From a bacterium (GTDB lineage: Bacteria; Bacillota; Bacilli; Lactobacillales; Streptococcaceae): 64,000 bases of DNA. The stretch lies in assembly GCA_905221545.1 (NCBI GenBank), contig CAJNDO010000002.1, forward strand, positions 124,001 through 188,000. Direction: 5' to 3'. A program made the translations under genes and the position numbers. The stretch's first letter is position 1; each line of letters begins with the position of its first letter. The notes below the pieces were generated by a model. The model ran no database searches. It had not been told where the DNA came from and was given only the letters and a program-made list of their open reading frames with translations. Below, piece after piece: positions 44,957 to 53,690 of this stretch.

Positions 44957-47653
44957 ATGTCAAAAGAACAAAAACGCCAAGCGTTTTACACTCAAAGTCC
45001 TGAAGAGGTCTTGAAGGCTGTGGATGCGACCGAGCAAGGTTTGTCATCAAGCGAGGCAGAAAAACGCCTTGCTGAATTTGGCCACAATGAACTCGAAGAA
45101 GGCGAGAAACGATCAATCCTGGTCAAATTTATCGAGCAATTTAAGGATTTGATGATTATCATCCTAGTTGCGGCAGCAATCTTGTCAGTTGTGACTTCTG
45201 GTGGGGAAGACATCGCAGATGCCATTATTATCCTAGCCGTGGTTATCATTAATGCTGCCTTCGGTGTTTACCAAGAAGGAAAAGCAGAAGAAGCTATTGA
45301 AGCCCTCAAGTCTATGTCTAGTCCAGCTGCCCGCGTTCTTCGTGATGGGCATATGGCGGAGATTGACTCTAAAGAATTGGTACCTGGAGATATCGTTGCC
45401 CTTGAAGCAGGTGATGTGGTACCAGCGGACCTACGTTTGCTAGAGGCTAACTCTCTTAAAATCGAAGAAGCAGCCTTGACAGGTGAGTCTGTACCAGTTG
45501 AAAAAGACTTGACCGTAGAACTTGCTGCAGATGCTGGTATTGGTGACCGTGTCAACATGGCCTTCCAAAACTCAAACGTGACCTATGGTCGTGGAATGGG
45601 TGTTGTTGTCAATACAGGTATGTACACTGAAGTTGGTCACATCGCTGGTATGCTTCAAGATGCGGATGAGACGGATACACCCCTCAAACAAAACTTGAAC
45701 AACCTTTCTAAGGTCTTGACCTATGCTATCTTGGTTATTGCCCTTGTTACTTTTGTTGTTGGTGTCTTCATTCAAGGGAAAAATCCACTTGGTGAGTTGA
45801 TGACCTCTGTTGCACTTGCCGTTGCAGCTATCCCAGAAGGGCTCCCAGCTATCGTAACTATCGTTCTTGCCCTTGGTACTCAAGTTTTGGCCAAACGAAA
45901 CTCTATCGTTCGTAAGTTGCCAGCAGTAGAAACACTTGGTTCAACAGAAATCATCGCTTCTGATAAGACTGGTACGCTGACTATGAACAAGATGACCGTC
46001 GAAAAAGTCTTCTACGATGCAGTCCTACATGACTCAGCTGATGACATTGAACTAGGTCTTGAAATGCCCCTACTTCGTTCAGTTGTCTTGGCCAATGATA
46101 CGAAAATCGATGTGGAAGGTAACCTGATTGGGGACCCAACTGAAACAGCCTTTATCCAATATGCCTTGGATAAGGGCTACGATGTCAAAGGATTTTTAGA
46201 CAAATATCCTCGTGTAGCTGAGTTACCATTTGACTCTGACCGTAAGCTCATGTCAACGGTTCACCCATTGCCAGATGGTAAATTCCTTGTAGCAGTTAAA
46301 GGTGCCCCAGACCAACTTTTGAAACGTTGTGTTCTTCGTGACAAAGCTGGAGACATTGCTCCGATTGATGAGAAGGTTACAAACCTCATTCATACAAACA
46401 ACTCTGAAATGGCTCACCAAGCCTTGCGTGTCCTTGCAGGTGCCTATAAGATTATCGATAGCATTCCAGAAAACCTGACTTCTGAAGAGCTTGAAAATGA
46501 TTTAATCTTTACTGGTTTGATTGGGATGATTGACCCTGAACGTCCTGAGGCAGCTGAGGCTGTTCGTGTAGCCAAGGAAGCTGGAATTCGTCCAATCATG
46601 ATCACAGGTGACCACCAAGACACAGCAGAAGCTATTGCTAAACGTTTGGGAATCATTGACGCAAACGATACAGAAGGTCACGTTTTAACTGGTGCTGAAC
46701 TCAATGAACTGTCAGATGAAGACTTTGAAAAAGTGGTAGGTCAATACTCTGTTTATGCCCGTGTTTCTCCAGAACACAAGGTTCGTATTGTCAAGGCATG
46801 GCAAAAACAAGGTAAGGTCGTTGCCATGACAGGTGACGGGGTCAATGACGCCCCAGCCCTGAAAACAGCCGATATCGGTATCGGTATGGGAATCACTGGT
46901 ACAGAGGTTTCTAAGGGGGCTTCTGACATGATTCTTGCAGATGATAACTTTGCGACTATCATCGTTGCAGTGGAAGAAGGACGTAAGGTCTTTTCAAACA
47001 TTCAAAAGACTATTCAGTACTTACTTTCTGCCAATACTGCTGAAGTATTAACCATCTTCCTATCAACCTTGTTTGGTTGGGATGTCTTGCAACCAGTTCA
47101 TCTTTTGTGGATCAACTTGGTAACGGATACCTTCCCAGCTATCGCTCTAGGAGTTGAACCTGCTGAGCCTGGTGTCATGACCCACAAACCACGTGGACGC
47201 AAGGCAAGCTTCTTTTCAGGTGGTGTCATGAGTTCTATCATCTATCAAGGTGTACTTCAAGCAGCTATTGTTATGAGTGTTTATGGCCTTGCTCTTCTGT
47301 ACCCAGTTCACGTGGGTGACAATCATGCCATTCATGCGGATGCCCTCACTATGGCCTTTGCAACCCTTGGCTTGATTCAGCTCTTCCATGCCTACAATGT
47401 CAAATCTGTCTACCAATCAGTCTTGACAGTTGGCCCATTCAAGTCTAAGACCTTCAACTGGTCTATCTTGGTATCCTTCATCCTTCTTATGGCAACAATC
47501 GTCGTAGAACCGCTTGAAGGAATCTTCCACGTAACTAAACTGGACTTGTCACAATGGGGAATCGTTATGGGCGGAAGCTTTTCAATGATTATCATTGTCG
47601 AAATCGTTAAGTTTATCCAACGCAAACTTGGCTTTGACAAGAATGCGATTTAA
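44957..47653 (+). CDS. caxP: P-type cation ATPase (CaxP/MgtA-like Ca2+/Mn2+ exporter)
   Basis: The 898-residue P2-type ATPase has ten membrane helices. Visible are the actuator motif LTGESVPVEKD, the ion-binding VAAIPEGLPAIV in helix 4, the phosphorylation site SDKTGTLTMNK (Asp ~337), KGAPDQLLKRC in the nucleotide domain, MITGDHQDTA and the hinge MTGDGVNDAPALK. The pneumococcal orthologue exports Ca2+ and Mn2+ and is controlled by the Mn riboswitch found here upstream. The start at 44957 is 4 nt after AAGGAGGAG; the upstream ATG at 44906 lies before that site. Confidence 0.94.
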   Translation: MSKEQKRQAFYTQSPEEVLKAVDATEQGLSSSEAEKRLAEFGHNELEEGEKRSILVKFIEQFKDLMIIILVAAAILSVVTSGGEDIADAIIILAVVIINAAFGVYQEGKAEEAIEALKSMSSPAARVLRDGHMAEIDSKELVPGDIVALEAGDVVPADLRLLEANSLKIEEAALTGESVPVEKDLTVELAADAGIGDRVNMAFQNSNVTYGRGMGVVVNTGMYTEVGHIAGMLQDADETDTPLKQNLNNLSKVLTYAILVIALVTFVVGVFIQGKNPLGELMTSVALAVAAIPEGLPAIVTIVLALGTQVLAKRNSIVRKLPAVETLGSTEIIASDKTGTLTMNKMTVEKVFYDAVLHDSADDIELGLEMPLLRSVVLANDTKIDVEGNLIGDPTETAFIQYALDKGYDVKGFLDKYPRVAELPFDSDRKLMSTVHPLPDGKFLVAVKGAPDQLLKRCVLRDKAGDIAPIDEKVTNLIHTNNSEMAHQALRVLAGAYKIIDSIPENLTSEELENDLIFTGLIGMIDPERPEAAEAVRVAKEAGIRPIMITGDHQDTAEAIAKRLGIIDANDTEGHVLTGAELNELSDEDFEKVVGQYSVYARVSPEHKVRIVKAWQKQGKVVAMTGDGVNDAPALKTADIGIGMGITGTEVSKGASDMILADDNFATIIVAVEEGRKVFSNIQKTIQYLLSANTAEVLTIFLSTLFGWDVLQPVHLLWINLVTDTFPAIALGVEPAEPGVMTHKPRGRKASFFSGGVMSSIIYQGVLQAAIVMSVYGLALLYPVHVGDNHAIHADALTMAFATLGLIQLFHAYNVKSVYQSVLTVGPFKSKTFNWSILVSFILLMATIVVEPLEGIFHVTKLDLSQWGIVMGGSFSMIIIVEIVKFIQRKLGFDKNAI

Positions 47654-47657
47654 AAAG

Positions 47658-47685
47658 AAAAAGTCATCTTCGGATGGCTTTTTTT
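47658..47685 (+). terminator. Terminator after caxP (first copy of a repeated terminator)
   Basis: Stem AAAAAGTCATC / GATGGCTTTTT with a TTCG tetraloop. The same sequence occurs after the next gene (49905-49931). Confidence 0.85.
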
Positions 47686-47794
47686 AATAACTTTAAAAAG
47701 GTTATAAAAAACTTTAAATAGGAGATGTTAAAAGTAAAGTCGCTTACTAAAATATTAGATATAAGAATAGCAAAGAATGACTTGGGAGGAAATC

Positions 47795-49897
47795 ATGGGA
47801 AATAAAAAATGTATTTACTCTATCCGTAAATTGAGTTTGGGTGTTGCTTCTGTTGTTGTGGCTTGCGGTTTAAGCTTTTTAGCTGGCCCTGTTTCAAGTG
47901 TCTCTGCAGCTGAAACTCCTACAACTAGTATTATCCCAGAAACAGAGAAAAGCTCTAATGAAACTATAGATAAGGACAAACCTGTTGAAAGTTCAGAAAA
48001 AGAAGCTCTTGCTAAAGAAGGGCAACATTTTGAAGAAAAACATTTAGATACTCCTAAAGTGACTGAAAAAGAATCTCGTGTTGAATTTTCTTATGTTGAT
48101 GAATCCACAGGGAAAAAACTTTTTTCAGATGAGCGTACTGGTAAGGTTGGAGAGGATCTTCACTACGATACAAGAAAGAAAATTAGTGAGTTCAAAAGAA
48201 ATGGCTATGTATTGGTTGAAGATGGTTATTTGAAAACGGATGAATCGAAGAAACTATTTCAAGATGATCAGAATCCTCAAACATATACCATCAAATTAAC
48301 TCCAAAACATGAAGTGGTTAGCTTACAAAACAAGACCAATCCTAAGTCAAATGAAGAGGTAGAAGCTGGTGTTGTGGATAGTCCTAAATGGTCTGCAGAT
48401 GCTGAAAAAATCAGAACCAATCAAGAACAACCTTTAGAAAGAACGATTCAAAGAACCATTAAATATAAATATAAAAATAATGGTAAAGAAGCCTTTGCTG
48501 AGAAAAAACAAAGTATTTCCTTTGAGCGCTATGCGACTGTTAATCTGGTTACTAAAGAAATTTCTTATTCTAATTGGAAAATAAAACATGAGCATAAAAA
48601 TAATCAAACAGCCAAGATTAGCTATGTGGATATCAGTGAAAACAAGCTACTGAAGGAAGATACTGTTACTGGGGAGTCTGGTTATCCTATTGAATACAGT
48701 ACGTTAAAAACGATCAGTGACTACAAACGACAAGGTTATGACCTTGTTTCAAGTGACTATGATCGAGGTTTACAATATTTTGATCAAGATAGTAAGACTA
48801 ATCAAATATTTAAGGTTTCCTTAACACCTCGCCTAGAATTTATTTATCCTGAAGATACCATTCCAACTGCTCATAAAAAAGTTGATGAGGATGTTCAAGA
48901 TTCGCCTTTATGGCCTGCCAGTGTTTCTAAAATCGTCAATAAAAAATCTATTGATCGAAATATTTCTTATCGAGAGTTTGTGACACATGATAAGGTTGTT
49001 GCAGATCGAAATGATCAAGTTGATTTCAAACGCGTTGCCAAGGTTGATTTTGTAAGAGGAGACCTTTATTATCGTGATTGGACGAGTGATCAACCAAATC
49101 TATCTAAAGTAGCGACACCACTGGTAAAAGGTTTGGTGGCAGATAAAGAAGCAGTTGCAGAAAAAAGAGTGGCGGTAACAGATCCTGCAATCAAGGAAAC
49201 TGTCTACTACAAACACCTAGGAAAATGGATAGCTATTTCTCCAACTGCAAATGAGAATCTGGCTTCGATTCAATATCCCAATGACCAAGATGGGAACCCA
49301 TCTAAGCCAGGTCTTGCCAACAATCCAGGTTTGAGAACAATCCCTTATCTTAAAGGCTATAAGGCTGTGACATCAGCTACTGATTTGGTGTTGAAGGATT
49401 CTTCTCATCCAGAATTGGGTTACTTATTACCTGAAGTGCCAGAAGATTTTACAAAAGACACAGTGATTCATTACCTACCTGTGAAAGCTACTGAGCCCGA
49501 ACCACCAAGAGTTGAGCTACCTAAGACGCCAGAAACTCCAACTCCAGAGGAGCCAAAGAAACCAGAAGTTCCAGCTGTTGATCAACCTAAGGTACCCGAA
49601 AAGCCAACGCCTGAGGAACCTAAGCAACCGGAAGTGCCGACTACTGAGCAACCTAAGATTCCTAAAATTCCAGCACCAAAAGATCCTAACCTACCAGAAG
49701 TTCCAACTGTAGATAAACCTAAGCTTCCTGAAAAACCAGCGCCTGAGGAACCCAAACAACCAGAAACTCCAACAATAAGGAAAAGACAGGAAGCTAGTAA
49801 ACTACCAGAGACAGCTAGTCATGATTCTATTTTACTAGTAGTCGGATTCTTATCAGCCCTATCTGGCGTCCTATTGTTTAAAGGTAAAAAAGATTAA
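47795..49897 (+). CDS. Mucin-binding-type surface protein with YSIRK signal and LPETA sorting motif
   Basis: A 700-residue wall protein. The signal peptide has a canonical YSIRKLSLGVASVVVACGL. The body (about residues 90-500) has two copies of a Mub-like unit: a strand-rich B1-like part opening with FSYVDESTGKKL or ISYVDISENKLL, then a B2-like part with ERTIQRTIKYKY or DRNISYREFV ending YSNW or YRDW. A stretch of about 100 residues and a Pro-rich region with PEEPKQPEVP-type repeats follow. The C-terminus has LPETA, a hydrophobic helix and KGKKD; a normal signal would read LPETG. It probably binds mucin or host glycans. It sits between two copies of one terminator. Confidence 0.85.
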   Translation: MGNKKCIYSIRKLSLGVASVVVACGLSFLAGPVSSVSAAETPTTSIIPETEKSSNETIDKDKPVESSEKEALAKEGQHFEEKHLDTPKVTEKESRVEFSYVDESTGKKLFSDERTGKVGEDLHYDTRKKISEFKRNGYVLVEDGYLKTDESKKLFQDDQNPQTYTIKLTPKHEVVSLQNKTNPKSNEEVEAGVVDSPKWSADAEKIRTNQEQPLERTIQRTIKYKYKNNGKEAFAEKKQSISFERYATVNLVTKEISYSNWKIKHEHKNNQTAKISYVDISENKLLKEDTVTGESGYPIEYSTLKTISDYKRQGYDLVSSDYDRGLQYFDQDSKTNQIFKVSLTPRLEFIYPEDTIPTAHKKVDEDVQDSPLWPASVSKIVNKKSIDRNISYREFVTHDKVVADRNDQVDFKRVAKVDFVRGDLYYRDWTSDQPNLSKVATPLVKGLVADKEAVAEKRVAVTDPAIKETVYYKHLGKWIAISPTANENLASIQYPNDQDGNPSKPGLANNPGLRTIPYLKGYKAVTSATDLVLKDSSHPELGYLLPEVPEDFTKDTVIHYLPVKATEPEPPRVELPKTPETPTPEEPKKPEVPAVDQPKVPEKPTPEEPKQPEVPTTEQPKIPKIPAPKDPNLPEVPTVDKPKLPEKPAPEEPKQPETPTIRKRQEASKLPETASHDSILLVVGFLSALSGVLLFKGKKD

Positions 49898-49904
49898 GAA
49901 TAGC

Positions 49905-49931
49905 AAAAAAGTCATCTTCGGATGGCTTTTT
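49905..49931 (+). terminator. Terminator after the Mub-type gene (second copy)
   Basis: Same 25-bp stem-loop as at 47658 (AAAAAGTCATC-TTCG-GATGGCTTTTT). Confidence 0.85.
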
Positions 49932-50018
49932 ACTACAGTTGAGGGAAAGGGCTTGCAGTTATCGGCTTTTGTGCTATAATTGCTATAATATAGTAAAAAG
50001 CAAGAGGAGTGTGAGGAA

Positions 50019-50429
50019 GTGGAGAAGAAAATCGTGAAGGATATTTTGTTTTTATCTCAGGTGTCTCAGCCGGCAAGTCAGGAAGACCTGTATCTTGCCA
50101 GAGATTTACAGGATACGCTTTTAGCAAATCGTGAGACCTGTGTCGGTCTAGCTGCCAATATGATTGGGGTGCAGAAGCGCGTGATTATCTTTAATCTTGG
50201 CTTAGTTCCTGTGGTCATGTTCAATCCAGTTCTCCTGTCCTTTGAAGGACCTTATGAGACAGAGGAAGGCTGTTTGTCATTGAAAGGTGTGAGACCTACT
50301 AAGCGTTATGAAACCATAACGGTGTCCTATCGTGACAGCAAGTGGCAGGAACAGACCATTACCTTGACAGGCTTCCCAGCCCAGATTTGCCAGCATGAAC
50401 TGGATCACTTGGAAGGACGAATTATTTAG
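50019..50429 (+). CDS. Peptide deformylase-like protein, probably inactive
   Basis: The 136-residue protein has the deformylase fold motifs EGCLSLKG (motif 2, Cys metal ligand) and QHELDHLEG (motif 3, His ligands and Glu). Motif 1, normally GxGLAAxQ, reads CVGLAANM: the first Gly is Cys and the Gln that stabilises the transition state is Met. It is also shorter than true Gram-positive deformylases (~185-205 aa). I recall that pneumococcal DefA, a second deformylase homologue, is regarded as non-functional. Start is GTG with AGAGGAG 9 nt upstream. A possible -10 TGC-TATAAT lies near 49983. Confidence 0.8.
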   Translation: MEKKIVKDILFLSQVSQPASQEDLYLARDLQDTLLANRETCVGLAANMIGVQKRVIIFNLGLVPVVMFNPVLLSFEGPYETEEGCLSLKGVRPTKRYETITVSYRDSKWQEQTITLTGFPAQICQHELDHLEGRII

Positions 50430-50440
50430 GAGGAAAGCAA

Positions 50441-52036
50441 ATGAAACGAATTCTCTTTGAACTTATTTTTATCGCAACGACCTGGTATATCTTTTTACCG
50501 CCTCTTAACCTGACCAGCTGGGAATTTATCTTTTTCCTTTGTGGGCATTTGCTGCTTGTGGCTATCTTATTTGGTTTTGGCAAGGGAATCAATCTGGTCA
50601 AAACGGTTCATGTGCGCCACGGCAAGGCGGAAGCTGCTTTAAATTTTGAGGGTTTCAAAATCAATCGGTTAGGTAAAGTTCTTGTAGCTTCTATTGGAGG
50701 AATTCTGCTCCTGGCAGCTTTGGTTTCCTTGGTGACTTCCAGCATTTTTCAGGCTAAAAATTATGCCAATGTAGTCACGGTTACGGAAAAAGACTTTACT
50801 GAATTTCCTAAGAGTGACACCAGTAAGGTTCCTATCCTAGATAGAAGTACTGCTGAAAAAATTGGCGACCGCTACTTGGGTTCCCTAACGGATAAGGTGT
50901 CGCAATACGTAGCGGCAGATACCTATACTCAACTAACGATTGATGGGAAGCCTTATCGAGTTACACCGCTAGAATACGCAGACCCTATCAAATGGTTTAA
51001 CAATCAAGCCAAGGGAATCGGCGAGTATATTAAGGTGGACATGGTAACTGGAAATGCAGATTTGGTGGACTTGAAGACACCAATCAAATATTCAGACTCG
51101 GAGTATTTTAACCGCGATGTCAAACGTCACCTGCGCTTGAAGTACCCAACCAAAATCTTCAAAACTCCATCCTTCGAGGTGGACGATGAGGGCAATCCTT
51201 TCTATGTGGCGACAGTTTACCAAAAGCAGTTTGGACTGGCTGTTCCTCGTCCTGTTTCAGTCATTATCTTGGATGCTACAAATGGAGAAACCAAGGAATA
51301 CAGCTTGGCAGATGTTCCAGAATGGGTGGACAGGGTTTATCCAGCTGAGGAAACCATTGAGCAAATTAACTACAATGGCAAGTACAAGGATGGTTTCTGG
51401 AATGCCATGATTTCCAAGAAAAATGTGACCCAGACTACCAAAGGTTATAATTACTTGTCTATCGGCAATGACATCTATCTCTACACAGGTGTGACGTCGG
51501 CTAATGCGGATGAGAGTAATCTTGGTTTCATCCTTGAAAATATGCGAACAGGAGAAATCACTAAGTACAGTTTGGCTTCAGCGACCGAAGAATCAGCCCG
51601 TGAATCAGCAGAAGGTGCTGTCCAGGAGAAATCCTACAAGGCAACCTTCCCAATCCTCATCAACCTCAATGACAAGCCCCTCTACATCATGGGCTTGAAG
51701 GACAATGCTGGTTTGGTCAAAGAGTATGCTCTGGTAGACGCAGTTGAGTACCAAAACGTTATCGTAGCCACTACAGTGGAAGAACTGCTCAGCAAGTATG
51801 CCAATAAAAATGATCTTGAGATTGATAATGCAACAACAGAAAGCATCAAGGGTGTGGTATCAGACCTCAAATCAGCTGTTATCAAAGGCGATACCGTCTA
51901 CTTCTTTAAAGTTGATGGCAAGATTTATAAGGTTAAGGCCTCTGTATCTGATGACCTTCCTTACCTTGAAAATGGTAAAACCTTCGAAGGTCAAGTAGGA
52001 AAAGATAACTATCTTAAGACCTTTAAAGTGCAGTAA
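50441..52036 (+). CDS. Membrane protein of unknown function (531 aa)
   Basis: I do not recognise a named family. Three hydrophobic segments lie near the N-terminus (LFELIFIATTWYIFLPPL; WEFIFFLCGHLLLVAILFGF; VLVASIGGILLLAALVSLV, ending near residue 105). About 420 residues then follow, predicted outside the membrane, in which strand-rich stretches recur with a motif like EVDDEGNPFYVATVY or LINLNDKPLYIMGL. These resemble repeated PepSY/WD-like small sheets but I cannot name them. It follows the deformylase-like gene after 11 nt and has AGGAGGAAA as ribosome-binding site, so the two are one operon. Confidence 0.75.
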   Translation: MKRILFELIFIATTWYIFLPPLNLTSWEFIFFLCGHLLLVAILFGFGKGINLVKTVHVRHGKAEAALNFEGFKINRLGKVLVASIGGILLLAALVSLVTSSIFQAKNYANVVTVTEKDFTEFPKSDTSKVPILDRSTAEKIGDRYLGSLTDKVSQYVAADTYTQLTIDGKPYRVTPLEYADPIKWFNNQAKGIGEYIKVDMVTGNADLVDLKTPIKYSDSEYFNRDVKRHLRLKYPTKIFKTPSFEVDDEGNPFYVATVYQKQFGLAVPRPVSVIILDATNGETKEYSLADVPEWVDRVYPAEETIEQINYNGKYKDGFWNAMISKKNVTQTTKGYNYLSIGNDIYLYTGVTSANADESNLGFILENMRTGEITKYSLASATEESARESAEGAVQEKSYKATFPILINLNDKPLYIMGLKDNAGLVKEYALVDAVEYQNVIVATTVEELLSKYANKNDLEIDNATTESIKGVVSDLKSAVIKGDTVYFFKVDGKIYKVKASVSDDLPYLENGKTFEGQVGKDNYLKTFKVQ

Positions 52037-52063
52037 AAAAACCTCGGTCAAACCGAGGTTTTT
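52036..52063 (+). terminator. Terminator after the 531-aa membrane protein gene
   Basis: Perfect stem AAAAACCTCGGT / ACCGAGGTTTTT with a CAA loop. It overlaps the stop codon's last base. Confidence 0.9.
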
Positions 52064-52075
52064 CAGATGAATTTC

Positions 52076-52104
52076 TTGGTAGTAGCTAAAAAATATGCTA
52101 CACT
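52076..52104 (+). promoter_or_regulatory. Promoter of yaaA, predicting a leaderless mRNA
   Basis: TTGGTA, 17 nt, TACACT with an extended TGC. The -10 ends 6 nt before the ATG at 52111, so the transcript should start at the ATG. Confidence 0.65.
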
Positions 52105-52110
52105 ATCAAT

Positions 52111-52839
52111 ATGAAAATTTTAATCCCAACAGCAAAAGAAATGAACACAGACTTGCCAAGTATTGAAGCTGCTACTTTAAAACCAGAAAGTCAGGCTGTG
52201 CTGGATGCCTTGGCACTCTATTCTGCTAGTCAATTGGAGAGTTTTTACAAGGTATCAGCCGAGAAGGCTGCGGAAGAATTTCAAAATATTCAGGCTTTGA
52301 AAAGGCAAACTGCTCAACACTACCCAGCTCTGAAACTTTTTGATGGGCTTATGTATCGCCATATCAAGCGAAATAAATTGACCGAGGCAGAACAAGCCTA
52401 TCTTGAAAATCATGTCTTCATTACCTCGGCTTTGTACGGAGTCGTTCCAGCCTTGTCACCTATGGCCCCTCACCGTTTGGACTTTTTGATGAAATTAAAA
52501 GTGGCTGGTAAGACTTTGAAGAGCCATTGGAAGGCAGCCTACGATGAAGCTGTGAAGAAGGAGGAAGTGATTTTCTCTCTCTTGTCATCCGAGTTTGAGA
52601 CTGTATTTTCTAAGGAAATCAGAGAAAAGATGGTAACCTTCAAATTTATGGAGGATAAAGGTGGTCAGCTGAAGATTCACTCAACTATTTCCAAGAAAGC
52701 GCGTGGAGCCTTCCTAACAGCTCTGATAGAAAATCAAGTACAAACTGTGGAGGAAGCTCGTAGCTTAAACTTTGCAGGATTTGTCTACAGAGAAGACCTG
52801 TCCCAGCCACAGGAATTGGTTTTTGTAAAGGAAGTATGA
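52111..52839 (+). CDS. yaaA: YaaA family peroxide stress protein
   Basis: The 242 residues match the YaaA/DUF328 family: N-terminal MKILIPTAKEM, AEEFQNIQALKRQ, PALKLFDGLMYRHI, then SALYGVVPALSPMAPHRLDF (about residues 110-129, the most conserved block) and the C-terminal AARSLNFAGFVY-type ending, here EARSLNFAGFVYRED. E. coli YaaA lowers free iron during H2O2 stress and the fold binds DNA. There is no ribosome-binding site before the ATG. Confidence 0.92.
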   Translation: MKILIPTAKEMNTDLPSIEAATLKPESQAVLDALALYSASQLESFYKVSAEKAAEEFQNIQALKRQTAQHYPALKLFDGLMYRHIKRNKLTEAEQAYLENHVFITSALYGVVPALSPMAPHRLDFLMKLKVAGKTLKSHWKAAYDEAVKKEEVIFSLLSSEFETVFSKEIREKMVTFKFMEDKGGQLKIHSTISKKARGAFLTALIENQVQTVEEARSLNFAGFVYREDLSQPQELVFVKEV

Positions 52840-52897
52840 AAAGATATTTTGTATTTGACAATATGTATCATCAGTTATTTTAGTTTATAAATGAGAA

Positions 52898-52952
52898 AAA
52901 AGCGAACAAGCTAGTCTTCTGAGTGGCAGAAAAGTAGTCTTGTTCGCTTTTA
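52898..52952. terminator. Bidirectional terminator between yaaA and the FMN reductase gene
   Basis: AAAAGCGAACAAG / CTTGTTCGCTTTT with an inner imperfect helix (CTAGTC...AGTAG), A-rich before and T-rich after. Confidence 0.75.
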
Positions 52953-52961
52953 TTATGTTAG

Positions 52962-53510
52962 TTACTTGATCGCATTGATCAAGTCTTGAGCTTGTTTTTC
53001 AAGTGAGTTTAGGACTGTTTCTTCAAGAACCAATGTTCCGTCTGCCCAAGCAGAGTCGTTGACACGTGCAGCAGTGAAATCACCAACTACTTGTGTACGG
53101 ATAAATGGCAAGAGGTCCTTGTAAATAGCGAAAAGTTGATCGTGACCTGCATTGGCTACAGATGATACGGTAACAAATTTATCTTGAAGGGCAGAAGCGC
53201 CACGTGTATCAGACAAGTCAAGGGCACGAGATAGCCAGTCAAGTAAGTTTTTCACTGTACCAGGGATAGAGAAGTTGTAGACTGGAGAGAAAATCCAGAT
53301 GGCATCAGCAGCGAGAACTGCTTTACGAGCAGCCGCTACAGCTGGGTGAGATGGAACTTCCAAATCTTGGCTAAAGAGAGGAAGGGATGAGTAATCGAGG
53401 TAGCTAACTTCCGCTTTACCAGCAAGTGCTTTCTCAGCTTCGAGCGCCATTTGGTGGTTGAAAGAACCTTGGCGTAGTGATCCGACGATAAATAATACTT
53501 TTTTAGACAT
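52962..53510 (-). CDS. NADPH-dependent FMN reductase family protein
   Basis: The 182-residue flavodoxin-like protein starts KKVLFIVGSLRQGSFNHQMA, where GSLRxxSxN binds the FMN phosphate. IWIFSPVYNFSIPGTVKNLLDWLSR (about residues 75-99, cited here by its PVYNFSIPG core) is the family's isoalloxazine loop. Members reduce quinones or flavins, and the substrate is not predictable. The start at 53510 is preceded by GGAGACAC on its strand; a longer frame starting at 53591 crosses the promoter region and is rejected. Confidence 0.9.
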   Translation of the reverse strand: MSKKVLFIVGSLRQGSFNHQMALEAEKALAGKAEVSYLDYSSLPLFSQDLEVPSHPAVAAARKAVLAADAIWIFSPVYNFSIPGTVKNLLDWLSRALDLSDTRGASALQDKFVTVSSVANAGHDQLFAIYKDLLPFIRTQVVGDFTAARVNDSAWADGTLVLEETVLNSLEKQAQDLINAIK

Positions 53511-53550
53511 GATGTGTCTCCTTTTTCTTAAATTTCCGAGAACTCTCTCG

Positions 53551-53574
53551 TTGTTATAAAATATATTACAACAA
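53551..53574. promoter_or_regulatory. Palindrome upstream of the FMN reductase gene
   Basis: TTGTTATAA (53551-53559) and TTACAACAA (53566-53574) form an inverted repeat with one mismatch and a 6-nt spacer, about 40 nt before the reductase start and over its likely -10 (TATAAC on the minus strand). Confidence 0.4.
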
Positions 53575-53690
53575 AATAAAACACCTTGCAAGAAATTTGC
53601 TCAAAGATAAGTAAAACTATAAAATTGTAGAATATCTAATCACTTGCGACTGGAATGCATTCGATTTTCGAAGAGTATTCCCATATTCTC

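Noticed and set aside
53662..53680. Full BOX element upstream of the MFS gene
   Set aside because: Only about 19 bp resemble a boxA end; boxB and boxC are absent, so it is at most a scrap.
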